A stretch of DNA of 64,000 bases. Origin: Maricaulis sp965242785. GTDB lineage: Bacteria; Pseudomonadota; Alphaproteobacteria; Caulobacterales; Maricaulaceae. Both the position numbers and the translations under genes were made by a program. Location: the NCBI GenBank assembly GCA_965242785.1, contig CBDETA010000003.1, positions 372,001 through 436,000 of the forward strand. Reading direction: 5' to 3'. The notes below the pieces were generated by a model, which was not told where the DNA came from, did no database searches, and saw only the letters and a program-made list of their open reading frames with translations. Of the stretch, positions 50,080 through 58,356 are shown piece by piece (the stretch's first letter is position 1; every line of letters starts with the position of its first letter).

Positions 50080-50874
50080 GTGAGAAAGTCTGATCCGTTG
50101 ACCCAAGCCGCACTCGCCGAAATCCGCCACACTGATCTCGTCTTCCCGCACCAGACCAATCACCAGGGCAGCTATTTCGGCGGCGCGGCGATGGCGGAGA
50201 TGGACAAGGTGGCCTTTCTGGTCGCCGCTCGGCATGCCCGCAGGCCCTTCGTGACAGCCTCCTGCGACAAGCTGGATTTCGTCGCACCGGCCCATATCGG
50301 TGATCTCATCGAAGTGACGGGCCAGGTGCGCATGGTCGGCCGCACCTCGATGATCGTTGATGTCGAGCTGGCGGCCGAAAATCTCAAGACCGGCACGCGC
50401 CACGTCTGCACGCGCGGGGCTTTCACCATGGTCGCGGCAGACCGCAAGACCAATCCGGACCGCCTGCCGCCGTCGCCGGACCGGCTGCCCGATTTCGAAG
50501 CCAGTCCGGCCGGTTATGCCCGCACGCTGCAGCTCGTCTTTCCCGGCGACACCAATCATCTGGGCCAGCTCTTCGGCGGCAATGCCATGTCACTGATGGG
50601 CAAGGCGGCCTATATCGCCGCTTCGCGTCATACGCGCAGCGATGTCGGCATGGCGGCTTCCGACAAGATCGATTTCATCGCCCCGACCCAGGAAGGCGAA
50701 TTGCTGGACGTGATCGCCAATGTCACCCGGGTCGGGCGAACCTCGATGACGGTCTCGGTCACTGCCGAAGCGGAAAACCTGATGACCGGCGAACGGCGCA
50801 AGGTCGGCGAGGCTGCCTATGTCATGGTGGCGCTGGATGAAAACGGTGATCCGACTCCGGCTCGCGGGCTTTGA
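50071..50874 (+). CDS. Acyl-CoA thioesterase with two hotdog domains
   Basis: 267 residues. Two tandem hotdog domains of the BFIT/YciA type: first HTDLVFPHQTNHQGSYFGGA with DKLDFVAPAHIGDLIEVTG, second LQLVFPGDTNHLGQLFGGNA with DKIDFIAPTQEGELLDV. Each carries the Asn/Asp active-site pattern of cytosolic acyl-CoA hydrolases. Acyl preference cannot be told. The start ATG 50071 lies inside the end of a repeat; GTG 50080 or TTG 50098 are alternatives, and none has a good ribosome-binding site. Confidence 0.88.
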   Translation: MTHVRKSDPLTQAALAEIRHTDLVFPHQTNHQGSYFGGAAMAEMDKVAFLVAARHARRPFVTASCDKLDFVAPAHIGDLIEVTGQVRMVGRTSMIVDVELAAENLKTGTRHVCTRGAFTMVAADRKTNPDRLPPSPDRLPDFEASPAGYARTLQLVFPGDTNHLGQLFGGNAMSLMGKAAYIAASRHTRSDVGMAASDKIDFIAPTQEGELLDVIANVTRVGRTSMTVSVTAEAENLMTGERRKVGEAAYVMVALDENGDPTPARGL

Positions 50875-51552
50875 TCAGCCGGCCACCGGCAAGCCCTTGA
50901 CCTGCAGCGCCGGCACCAGACCGCGATCATTGCAGCGATGCCAGCCGGCGATCGAAAAACGCTCGCGCCGTGCGGCCGTCACCTCGTGCGGGATGTCTTC
51001 GGACAGGAAAACCGCCAGCGTGCCGAATTCCGGCACGATCTCCGCTTCGACCCGCTGGCAATCCGGCGACCAGATCTGCAACAGCCCGCCATCGGTTCGG
51101 TCCCAGTCCCGGTTGAGATAGAGCACGGATGACAGCACGCGGTTCCGCGCGCCGCGGAAGCTGTCGAAATGGCGCTTGTAGAAACCGCCGGGTTCATAGA
51201 CCGCGTAATGGGCCTCGAAGCTGAACAGGCCCAGCATCAGCCGCAGGTTCACCTCCCGCCGCAGCGCTTCAGCGAATGCGAAATAGGCCTGTTGGGGCGG
51301 CGTGGAGCCGTCCAGCCAGTGTGTCAGGTCCCGACGGATACGGCGCTCGACCTCATGATCCTCGGCACGGCCAATGCCTGCCGGGCTCAACGCGTCGGCC
51401 TGCCAAAGCGCATCGGCTTCCCCGCGCAGAGCGGCCAGCAAATCGCCATCCGCCAGCCGGCACACGCTCCAGCCGGTCCGTGCGAGATCCTCACACAGCG
51501 TGTCGGCATCGAAGGCAGGAAGGCCGGTGACGGCCAGAGGCAGAAGGCTCAA
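50875..51552 (-). CDS. 2-oxoglutarate/Fe(II)-dependent oxygenase (prolyl 4-hydroxylase-like)
   Basis: 225 residues. C-terminal double-stranded beta helix: iron ligands His-x-Asp in FYKRHFDSF near residues 130-132 and the distal His in EDIPHEVTAA near 190, with the 2-oxoglutarate Arg in RFSIAGWHR near 200. LSSVLYLNRDW and GGLLQIWSPD complete the SM-20/EGLN-like pattern. It may hydroxylate a protein, perhaps a translation factor as in related bacterial enzymes, but the target is unknown. Its stop abuts the thioesterase stop (convergent). Confidence 0.88.
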   Translation of the reverse strand: MSLLPLAVTGLPAFDADTLCEDLARTGWSVCRLADGDLLAALRGEADALWQADALSPAGIGRAEDHEVERRIRRDLTHWLDGSTPPQQAYFAFAEALRREVNLRLMLGLFSFEAHYAVYEPGGFYKRHFDSFRGARNRVLSSVLYLNRDWDRTDGGLLQIWSPDCQRVEAEIVPEFGTLAVFLSEDIPHEVTAARRERFSIAGWHRCNDRGLVPALQVKGLPVAG

Positions 51553-51611
51553 GGGCGCCAGCTTTCAGGCTTGAAGAATTTGCGCGCTGATAAGACCCGC
51601 CTGCCACGCCG

Positions 51612-52028
51612 TCAATCGAATTCGAAACAGCCTTTCCGGCTGAGTTCGCGCAGCGTCTCAAGGGCCTTCTGTGCCGAGGCTTCCGGCACAAACACATGGT
51701 CGTGGAAATAGCCGGCCACCGGATTGCAGCTGATGCCTGCCCGGGCCAGGGCCACCGCGATCTGCGCCATGAACCCTACCGCCGCCAGGTCCGACTGGAC
51801 GCTCAGCGTGATGCGTCGGCAGCGAAAGCTGAAATCGAGGCCGGCCTTGGCCGCAATGGCGGCCGGCAGGATGAGCGTCGTGCCTTCGCCTTCCTCGAAC
51901 CGCATCAGGACGCCGGGCAGGGCGGGTTGCCGGCTTCCATCCGGGATGTGCACGAAGACATAGACCTGCGGATCCAGCACCGGTGCCATGCGCCGGACAA
52001 GACCGTCCAAACTGGTGTCGCGAGACAT
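51612..52028 (-). CDS. ACT-domain protein (DUF2241/COG3602 type)
   Basis: 138 residues from ATG 52028 (GGGAGGGCAG before it). DGLVRRMAPVLDPQVYVFVH opens the family. The second half is the ACT-like domain (CRRITLSVQSDLAAVGFMAQ, then GISCNPVAGYFHDHVFVPE). Thought to bind amino acids; ligand unknown. It stands divergent from the cupin gene. Confidence 0.8.
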   Translation of the reverse strand: MSRDTSLDGLVRRMAPVLDPQVYVFVHIPDGSRQPALPGVLMRFEEGEGTTLILPAAIAAKAGLDFSFRCRRITLSVQSDLAAVGFMAQIAVALARAGISCNPVAGYFHDHVFVPEASAQKALETLRELSRKGCFEFD

Positions 52029-52108
52029 TCTGCCCTCCCGGCGATTCCGGCTAACATGCCGCACGAAAGGGTCCGACGAAACCGGATCCGTGCTTGAAGG
52101 AGACCTCC

Positions 52109-52480
52109 ATGCCGGTTGAAGTGATCTCGCTCGCCGAGAAACACGCCCAGTTCAAGGAAGCCTGGTCGCCCAAAAGGGTTGGACGGCTGGATGATTACGA
52201 GATCAAGCTGGCCAAGGCGGAAGGCCAGTTCGACTGGCATGCGCATACCGATGCCGATGAATTCTTCCTGGTCACACGCGGCATCCTGAAGATCGAGATC
52301 GAGAGCGAAGACCCGGTTCTGCTGGGGCCTGGCGAGTTCTGCGTGATCCCGAAAGGTGTGCGCCACCGGCCCGTTGCCAAGACCGACAAAGTCCACCTCA
52401 TGCTCATCGAGAAAGCCGGCATCGTGAACACCGGCGACAATCCCGACAGTGACCTGACGCAGACCATCGAGGATCTCTGA
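52109..52480 (+). CDS. Small cupin protein
   Basis: 123 residues from ATG 52109, preceded by GAAGGAGACC. Single cupin barrel with metal-ligand motif 1 FDWHAHTDADEFFLVTRG and motif 2 GPGEFCVIPKGVRHRPVA. Such mannose-6-phosphate-isomerase-like cupins include enzymes and sensors, and the activity is not evident. No partner domain. Neighbour of the HD gene on the same strand with 55 bases between. Confidence 0.85.
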   Translation: MPVEVISLAEKHAQFKEAWSPKRVGRLDDYEIKLAKAEGQFDWHAHTDADEFFLVTRGILKIEIESEDPVLLGPGEFCVIPKGVRHRPVAKTDKVHLMLIEKAGIVNTGDNPDSDLTQTIEDL

Positions 52481-52535
52481 CAGCTTGCCTGCTGTCGCTT
52501 TCCAGTTCACGGTACGTTGGAAACGGGAGGTTCTG

Positions 52536-53135
52536 ATGGCTGATGATGCAATGGCGCAGCGCGCGCAGTTTCGCGCCATGACCGAGGGCACGCAGGAGGA
52601 CTGGGGCAGGATCGCCAGCCAGTTCGCGCCGTTCGCGGCGCAGCTTCCTGATCGGGTTCTGGCGCATTTGAAGCTTCTGGATGGCGATTTCGGCGGCTTC
52701 CCGATCGACCGTCTGCAGCATTCGCTGCAGACCGCGACCCGGGCTATGCGTGACGGGCGGGACGAGGAATACATCGTCATGGCCCTGTTGCACGATATCG
52801 GCGACACGCTGGGCAGCTATAACCATCCCGATATTGCGGCGGCGATCCTGGCGCCCTTCATCTCCGAGGAGAACCTGTGGATCGTGAAGCATCACGGCAT
52901 TTTCCAGGGCTATTATTTCTTCCACCATCTGGGCATGGATCGCGACATGCGCGATGCCTTCGCCGACCATCCCCACTATCAGGCCTGCGCGGATTTTTGC
53001 GCCAGGTACGACCAGGCTGCCTTCGATCCGGACTATGACAGCGAACCGCTGGACGTGTTCGAGCCCATGGTCCGCCGGGTGTTGGCGCGTCCGATCCGTT
53101 CCGTCTACGCACAGGCCGTAGCGGCCGAGGGCTGA
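52536..53135 (+). CDS. HD-domain protein, possibly PhnZ-like
   Basis: 199 residues from ATG 52536 (CGGGAGG before it). HD metal residues: His in RLQHSLQTATRA near 64, His-Asp in ALLHDIGDTLGSYNHPDIAA near 87-88, and later His residues in IVKHHGIFQGYYFFHHLG. The spacing and the LQH...HDIGD pattern resemble the mixed-valent di-iron oxygenases PhnZ and TmpB as well as ordinary HD phosphohydrolases. No phosphonate genes lie nearby, so the reaction is open. Confidence 0.8.
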   Translation: MADDAMAQRAQFRAMTEGTQEDWGRIASQFAPFAAQLPDRVLAHLKLLDGDFGGFPIDRLQHSLQTATRAMRDGRDEEYIVMALLHDIGDTLGSYNHPDIAAAILAPFISEENLWIVKHHGIFQGYYFFHHLGMDRDMRDAFADHPHYQACADFCARYDQAAFDPDYDSEPLDVFEPMVRRVLARPIRSVYAQAVAAEG

Positions 53136-53181
53136 CGGAAGCCATCCTCGCTGAAATTGCGCGTGTATCCGGAGCGGCCCA

Positions 53182-53210
53182 TTGATCGCGTCCGGGGCAG
53201 GGGTTATGTA
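53182..53210 (+). promoter_or_regulatory. Candidate promoter of lpdA
   Basis: TTGATC at 53182-53187 and TATGTA at 53205-53210 with a 17-base spacer, 50 bases before lpdA. It would let lpdA be expressed apart from the pdh genes, as needed for its use by other 2-oxoacid dehydrogenases. Confidence 0.45.
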
Positions 53211-53260
53211 GCAAGTCATTGAACCTGCTTTATTTCGCGTGCAAACCAAAGAGGCCGCTC

Positions 53261-54661
53261 ATGTCTTCCAATGCCTTTGATGTCATCGTGGTGGGTGGCG
53301 GTCCGGGCGGTTATGTCGCGGCCATTCGTGCGGCCCAGCTCGGTTTCAAGACGGCGGTCGTCGAGCGTGAACATCTGGGCGGGATCTGCCTGAACTGGGG
53401 CTGCATTCCCACCAAGGCCCTGCTGCGCTCTGCCGAGGTCTACCACCTGATGCAGCACGCCGGTGATTTCGGCCTGTCCGCCGAGAAGATCGGCTTTGAC
53501 ACCCAGGCCATCGTGCAGCGCTCGCGCAAGGTGTCAGCGCGCCTGACGGGCGGCATCGGCATGCTGATGAAGAAGCACAAGATCACCGTGATCGAGGGCA
53601 CGGCCAAGCTGGCCAAGGGCGGCGGTGCGCCCAAGGTCGTGGTCGGCAAGGACAGCTATACGGCCAAGCATGTCATCCTGGCCACGGGCGCGCGGGCCCG
53701 CACCATTCCCCAGGCCGGGCTGGAACCGGATGGCGACAAGGTCTGGACCTATCGCGAAGCGATGGTGCCCGACGCCATGCCCAAATCGCTCCTGGTCATC
53801 GGCTCGGGCGCGATCGGCATCGAATTTGCCAGCTTCTACAACACCATGGGCGCTGACGTGACGGTGGTGGAGATGATGGACCGCGTCCTGCCCGTCGAGG
53901 ATGCCGAGATTTCCGCCTTTGCCGCCAAGAGCTTCAAGAAGCAGGGCATGAACCTCATCACCGGCGCCCAGGTGGAGAAGCTCGACAAGTCGGGCAAGAC
54001 GGTGAAGGTCCACGTGAAGAATGCGAAAGGCAAGGTCGAGATCATCGAGGTCGAGAAGGTGATTCTTGCCGTTGGCATCGTCGGCAATGTCGAGAATCTG
54101 GGTCTGGAAGAACTGGGCGTGAAGATCGATCGCGGTCACGTGGTCAATGACGGTTTCGGACGCACCAATGTGAAGGGGCTCTATGCCATCGGCGATGTCG
54201 CCGGTCCGCCCTGGCTGGCCCACAAGGCGAGCCATGAAGGCGTCGTCTGCGTCGAGAAGATTGCCGGCCACAAGGTCCACGCTTTCGAGACCAAGAACAT
54301 TCCAGGCTGCACCTATTGCCATCCGCAGGTCGCCTCGGTCGGGCTGACCGAGGCCAAGGCCAAGGAACTGGGTCATGAGGTCAAGGTCGGCCGTTTCCCC
54401 TTCGTCGGCAATGGCAAGGCCATCGCGCTGGGTGACGACCAGGGCCTGGTGAAGACCGTGTTCGATGCCAAGACCGGTGAGCTTCTGGGGGCCCACATGG
54501 TCGGGGCTGAAGTCACCGAGCTGATCCAGGGCTATGTTGTCGCCCGCCAGCTTGAAACCACGGAGGCCGAGCTCATGCACACGGTCTTCCCGCATCCGAC
54601 CCTGTCGGAGATGATGCATGAGAGCGTTCTGGACGCCTATGGCAAGGCGCTGCACATCTAG
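53261..54661 (+). CDS. lpdA: Dihydrolipoyl dehydrogenase
   Basis: 466 residues from ATG 53261; an in-frame TTG 14 codons upstream is not needed. FAD motif GGGPGGYVAAIRAAQLG at 12-28, redox disulfide Cys43/Cys48 in GGICLNWGCIPTKAL, NAD motif LLVIGSGAIGIEFASFYNTM, FAD ribityl-contact GLYAIGDVAGPPWLAHKA, and the C-terminal His445/Glu450 in FPHPTLSEMMHES. E3 of the pyruvate dehydrogenase complex, 3.3 kb from pdhC. Confidence 0.97.
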   Translation: MSSNAFDVIVVGGGPGGYVAAIRAAQLGFKTAVVEREHLGGICLNWGCIPTKALLRSAEVYHLMQHAGDFGLSAEKIGFDTQAIVQRSRKVSARLTGGIGMLMKKHKITVIEGTAKLAKGGGAPKVVVGKDSYTAKHVILATGARARTIPQAGLEPDGDKVWTYREAMVPDAMPKSLLVIGSGAIGIEFASFYNTMGADVTVVEMMDRVLPVEDAEISAFAAKSFKKQGMNLITGAQVEKLDKSGKTVKVHVKNAKGKVEIIEVEKVILAVGIVGNVENLGLEELGVKIDRGHVVNDGFGRTNVKGLYAIGDVAGPPWLAHKASHEGVVCVEKIAGHKVHAFETKNIPGCTYCHPQVASVGLTEAKAKELGHEVKVGRFPFVGNGKAIALGDDQGLVKTVFDAKTGELLGAHMVGAEVTELIQGYVVARQLETTEAELMHTVFPHPTLSEMMHESVLDAYGKALHI

Positions 54662-54681
54662 GCACTGATTTTTCGGTCGGC

Positions 54682-54710
54682 TGCATCCAATGTCGGGCTG
54701 GCGTGCATCC
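54682..54710. promoter_or_regulatory. TGCATCY direct repeat with 22-bp period (copy at the solenoid lipoprotein gene)
   Basis: TGCATCC at 54682-54688 and 54704-54710, exactly 22 bp apart, followed both times by AA, preceded by GTCGGC. The same arrangement stands at 41338-41366. It lies 32 bases before the lipoprotein start. Confidence 0.6.
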
Positions 54711-54741
54711 AAGGGTTGGATCTCACCCTTGCGAGGATGTC

Positions 54742-55404
54742 ATGCTGAGAAATTCCCTGCTCTGTGCCGCAGCGCTCCTGCTTCTGCCGGCCTGTACCTA
54801 TAACGTCTCCGGCAGCGCCGAAAACCGGTCGGTTGAAAGCGCGGGCCTGGTGGCCTCCAACCGTGTCAACGTGCCGGGCGATGCCGAGTTTGCCGGCATG
54901 ATCGTCAACGCCCATGGCGAAGTTGGCCGCGACCTGGAACTGGCCGGTGCCAGTGTCCGCTCGGACGCCCGTGTTGGCGGCAATCTGTCCGCAGAAGGCG
55001 CGCGTGTGCGCTTTACGGGTTCCGTTGCCGGCAATGCCGAGTTCGCTGCCGGAACAGCCTACATCAATGCCCGTATCGGCGGTGATACCGAAATCGCGGC
55101 CGGCCGTGTCACGCTGGACGGTGAGGTGGGCGGCCGGCTCGCCATGGATGCCGGCCGCATGGAATTGCGCGGGTCGGTGCTTGGCCCGGTCGAGCTGCGC
55201 GGCCATGGCCGCCATGAGGGACGCAATGGCCGGATCGAACTGGCGGGTCACCTCGCCCAAGGCGGACTGGTTTGCGCCACCGAGGTGGAAATCCGTCCGA
55301 CCGCGCGTATCGAAGGCGATCTCTTGGTCATTTCCAACCGCGACCCGGGCGGAGCGGGCTATCGCTTTGAAGCCCTGAATGGTCGCGATTGCGAGCACAT
55401 CTGA
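54742..55404 (+). CDS. Lipoprotein of bactofilin-like beta-solenoid repeats (solenoid protein 1)
   Basis: 220 residues from ATG 54742. Lipoprotein signal MLRNSLLCAAALLLLPAC with lipid-anchored Cys18. The mature protein is a chain of short strands each closed by a Gly turn (RVNVPGDAEFAGMIVNAHGE, VGRDLELAGASVRSDARVGG, TEIAAGRVTLDGEVGGRLA), as in polymer-forming bactofilins, but outside the cytoplasm. The C-terminal block CATEVEIRPTARIEGDLLVI ending LNGRDCEHI matches that of solenoid protein 2, including two Cys that could form a disulfide. Function unknown; an outer-membrane or periplasmic scaffold is inferred. Confidence 0.78.
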   Translation: MLRNSLLCAAALLLLPACTYNVSGSAENRSVESAGLVASNRVNVPGDAEFAGMIVNAHGEVGRDLELAGASVRSDARVGGNLSAEGARVRFTGSVAGNAEFAAGTAYINARIGGDTEIAAGRVTLDGEVGGRLAMDAGRMELRGSVLGPVELRGHGRHEGRNGRIELAGHLAQGGLVCATEVEIRPTARIEGDLLVISNRDPGGAGYRFEALNGRDCEHI

Positions 55405-55417
55405 CCATCAGACCTGA

Positions 55418-55527
55418 CAGGCGGTGCCTCACCGCCTGGAAGGGCGGGGTCCGGCAGCCTTGACCGTCTCCCTGACGATGCTGGCCACACTCCCTCCGGC
55501 CACACGCCGCCGCCGGACCCCGCACCT
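55418..55527. repeat. Hairpin and inverted repeat after solenoid gene 1
   Basis: AGGCGGTGcctCACCGCCT at about 55418-55437 could terminate transcription. GCGGGGTCCGGC at about 55444-55455 is complementary to GCCGGACCCCGC at about 55512-55523, enclosing some 56 bases that hold no gene. The structure separates the convergent solenoid and ligase genes. Confidence 0.5.
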
Positions 55528-55541
55528 CTTCCCGAAAAAGC

Positions 55542-55573
55542 AAAGCGCTCCGGAAAACTTTCCGGAGCGCTTT
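55542..55573. terminator. Bidirectional terminator downstream of the acyl-ACP synthetase
   Basis: AAAGCGCTCCGGAAA, AC, TTTCCGGAGCGCTTT: a 15-bp perfect stem with A and T ends, usable in both directions. Confidence 0.9.
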
Positions 55574-55596
55574 GTCATGCCTGACTGCGTCTAGCC

Positions 55597-57249
55597 TTAC
55601 TCGGCCGGTTCCGGCGCGGGCGCCAGCTCTTCGGCCATCAGGCTTTCCACCGTCTTCTGGACCGTCCCGTAATCCGTCTTGCCCGTGCCCAGCACCGGGA
55701 TCGAGGGCACATGGATGATCTTGCGCGGAATGGCCAGTTCGGAAATGCCGTGATTGCGTGCAAAGGCCACCATGTCGGCCCGGTCAGCCTTGGGATAGTC
55801 GGACAGCAGGATGACCTGTTCGCCCTTGCGTTTGTCCGGAATGGCGGCAGCCGCATGCATATGGTCCGGCCACAGCGAGGTGGCGCAATTTTCCACCACG
55901 GCTAGGGACACCATCTCCCCGCCCAGCTTGGCAAACCGCTTCACGCGACCGCGAATGCGCAGGAAACCGTCCTCGTCGATCGAGACGATATCGCCGGTGT
56001 CGTGCCACCCATCCGTGGGGGGCTCCAGCACCAGCGGCGCCGAAGGACGGATATAGCCCTTCATGATATTGGGGCCCTTGATGTGCAGCTGGCCGCCATC
56101 ATCAATGCCTTTAACCGGCATCAACCTGGCCTGGCAGCCCGGCATCAGCTGGCCGACCGTGCCCGGGCGGTTGTTCTGCGGCTGGTTGACCGACAGCACC
56201 GGCGCGGCCTCGGTCAGGCCATAGCCTTCCACAATCTCCAGATTGAACCGGCGGCGCAGCGCGGAACGGGTCTCGTCCTTCACCCTTTCAGCGCCGCAAA
56301 CCGCAAAGCGCAGGGAGGAGAGGTCGCCCTCATCGGCGGCGCGGGCGTACTGGTTCATGAATGTGTCGGTCGCGAACAGGATGGTCGCCTTGGTCTCGGC
56401 AATCCGCTTCACGATCGTCTTGGCCTGCAGCGGGGTCGGGTGGCAGATCGCCGGAACGCCCAGTCCCAGCGGCACCAGCACACCGCCTGTCAGTCCGAAG
56501 CAATGGAAGGTTGGCAGCGGGTTGAACAGGATGTCGGTGGGCAGGATCTCGATATGGTCACGGACCTGTTCGACATTGGCCAGAAGATTGGCGTGGCTCA
56601 GCACGACGCCCTTGGGATCACCTTCGGTGCCCGAGGTGAAGAGGTAGACCGCAGCGCTGTCCGGGTCCGGGTGAGCGCGCACGGCAAAGGGCAGGACCAG
56701 GCCGACGGCGGCGGCGACCTTGTCCATCAGCGACAGGTTCTCGCGCACATCCTCCAGATAGATCAGCTCGTGATCTTCCTTGAGCGAGGCTTCCAGGTCG
56801 TGCAGCTCGCCCAGTTCGATGAAACGGCGGGCCGTGACGATCTTCTTGGCCTTGCAGGCCCGGCAGGCGGCTTTCAGGGCTTTCTCGCCCGCCGTGAAGT
56901 TCAGCATCGCCGGCACGCGGCCATAGGCACTCAGCGCGTAGAAGGAAATGATCGCGCCGACCCCGGTGGGCAGCAGGACGCCGACGGCTTCGCCCGGCTC
57001 GGTCCCGGCCTTCAGGGCGTGCCCCAGCGCAAAGGCGCCCTTGGTCAGGTCATCGAACGTGACTTCGCGTCCGTCGGCATCAACCGCGGCCAGACGCTTG
57101 CCGCCATACCGCCGCTTTGAGTCGAGCAGGGCAGCAAAGACCGATTTGCGAATCCGCTTGAGATCAAACGGGGCACCTTCAAAGACCGGACCGGTGCCGG
57201 TCTGCAGTGCCGGGGCCGGGGCCTGCCCGGCGGCTGAAGTGTCAGCCAT
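55597..57249 (-). CDS. Acyl-ACP/acyl-CoA synthetase resembling the ligase half of Aas
   Basis: 550 residues, ANL adenylating family. AMP-binding P-loop FTSGTEGDPKGVVLSHANLL near residue 208, PLPTFHCFGLTGGVLVPLGL, VEGYGLTEAAPVLSVN, DTGDIVSIDEDGFLRIRGR and the late catalytic Lys in GTGKTDYG. The block from FTSGTEG to GPNIMKGYIRP follows E. coli Aas (2-acylglycerophosphoethanolamine acyltransferase/acyl-ACP synthetase) closely, but the N-terminal PlsC-like acyltransferase domain is absent. It probably activates free fatty acids to acyl-ACP for lysophospholipid repair. No partner acyltransferase is seen nearby. Confidence 0.85.
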   Translation of the reverse strand: MADTSAAGQAPAPALQTGTGPVFEGAPFDLKRIRKSVFAALLDSKRRYGGKRLAAVDADGREVTFDDLTKGAFALGHALKAGTEPGEAVGVLLPTGVGAIISFYALSAYGRVPAMLNFTAGEKALKAACRACKAKKIVTARRFIELGELHDLEASLKEDHELIYLEDVRENLSLMDKVAAAVGLVLPFAVRAHPDPDSAAVYLFTSGTEGDPKGVVLSHANLLANVEQVRDHIEILPTDILFNPLPTFHCFGLTGGVLVPLGLGVPAICHPTPLQAKTIVKRIAETKATILFATDTFMNQYARAADEGDLSSLRFAVCGAERVKDETRSALRRRFNLEIVEGYGLTEAAPVLSVNQPQNNRPGTVGQLMPGCQARLMPVKGIDDGGQLHIKGPNIMKGYIRPSAPLVLEPPTDGWHDTGDIVSIDEDGFLRIRGRVKRFAKLGGEMVSLAVVENCATSLWPDHMHAAAAIPDKRKGEQVILLSDYPKADRADMVAFARNHGISELAIPRKIIHVPSIPVLGTGKTDYGTVQKTVESLMAEELAPAPEPAE

Positions 57250-57386
57250 GTCATCCTCCCATCAGCGCCTTCTCGAGCAGGCGCTTGTATTGCCGCTGAT
57301 ATTAGCCGCAGCTGACGCATAGGGAAGGGTGTCTTGTAGCACACTGTAAAAATTCGTGATCGGGCATCTCGTAATTCATGAAGAAT

Positions 57387-57429
57387 TTATCGAAAAACGG
57401 AAAAAACGCTTGATATCGTTTTTCGATAA
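57387..57429. promoter_or_regulatory. 13-bp perfect inverted repeat overlapping a promoter
   Basis: TTATCGAAAAACG at 57387-57399 and CGTTTTTCGATAA at 57417-57429, exact reverse complements, spacer 17 bases. TTGATA at 57410-57415 and TATGCT at 57432-57437 (spacer 16) form a promoter for the solenoid gene at 57518, and the right arm lies between them. This is the geometry of a repressor operator. The region is far more AT-rich than its surroundings. Confidence 0.65.
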
Positions 57430-57517
57430 TGTATGCTCCGTCTCAACGCTGGGGAGCGTAGACCCGAATTTCTGAAACCGCTTAGCAAGCGGCGGGTCGA
57501 GCGTAACGGAGAGATGA

Positions 57518-58294
57518 ATGACCAAGCTCTTGCTTGCCGCGACGGCCCTGACGACCGCGATGATGACATCGGGGTGCGTGATTGTCGTGGCGGATGATGA
57601 CGACAGCAAGATGTTGCGTCACAGCCAGTCCCGGTCCGCCGATGGCTATATCGTGCTGGATCGTGACGGCGATTACAGCCGCCTCAGTGGCGATCTGAAC
57701 CTGCGCGGGCGCCTGGGCGGCGATCTCAGCCTGGTGTCCGGCGATGTCGATATCGACGGCATGGAGATCGGCGGCGACGTGTCGATCGCCGCCGGCGACG
57801 TCAATTTCAGTGGCGATGTCCGCGGTGAAGTGTCCATTGCCGGTGGCGATGTCACCTGGTCCGGACTGGCGCATCGTGACTTCAGCATTGCCGCTGGTGA
57901 TCTGGATGTGCGGGGCCGGATTTCCGGCGAAGCCTCCCTGGCCGCCGGCGACCTCGATATCGACGCCACCTTCCTGGACCGCCTCACGGCGGCCGGCGGA
58001 ACTGTGCGCCTGGCGGGCGAGGTGCACGGTCCGCTTAAGCTCCAGGCCATCAACGAGATGCGCCGCAATCGCGATTACTCCGGCGATGAAGGGCATATTG
58101 CCATCGCGGCCGATATCCGGTCCGGGGCCGAAATCTGTGCCATCCGTGTCACCTTCGAATCCACTGCCCGAATCGACGGGCGCGTGATTGTCTATGCGGA
58201 GAGCGAACCGCGTCTCGAATCCGGCGCCCGGGTGCCCGGACTGGAATACCACGCCCGCAATCGCCGTGATTGCGATGATCTGATCGACGACTGA
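57518..58294 (+). CDS. Lipoprotein of bactofilin-like beta-solenoid repeats (solenoid protein 2)
   Basis: 258 residues from ATG 57518 (ACGGAGAG before it). Lipobox MMTSGC with Cys20, then Asp-rich VVADDDDSK. About 12 short repeats with the consensus GDv-xI-xGgv-xG (DLNLRGRLGGDLSLVSGDVD, IDGMEIGGDVSIAAGDVNFS, GEVSIAGGDVTWSG), the pattern of polymer-forming cytoskeletal proteins but with a secretion signal. The end (ICAIRVTFESTARIDGRVIV ... RRDCDDL) aligns with solenoid protein 1. The Asp after Cys20 may matter for lipoprotein sorting, as in E. coli, but the rule is not established here. Probably co-transcribed with the next gene. Confidence 0.8.
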   Translation: MTKLLLAATALTTAMMTSGCVIVVADDDDSKMLRHSQSRSADGYIVLDRDGDYSRLSGDLNLRGRLGGDLSLVSGDVDIDGMEIGGDVSIAAGDVNFSGDVRGEVSIAGGDVTWSGLAHRDFSIAAGDLDVRGRISGEASLAAGDLDIDATFLDRLTAAGGTVRLAGEVHGPLKLQAINEMRRNRDYSGDEGHIAIAADIRSGAEICAIRVTFESTARIDGRVIVYAESEPRLESGARVPGLEYHARNRRDCDDLIDD

Positions 58295-58356
58295 CCAGAC
58301 AAGGGATCTTGATGTTCAAACGACCTGATTGCCGGGGGGCGCAGGGAGAGAGAGTT

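Noticed and set aside
52094..52108. TTG start five codons before the cupin ATG
   Set aside because: Those bases are the ribosome-binding site itself (GAAGGAGACC).
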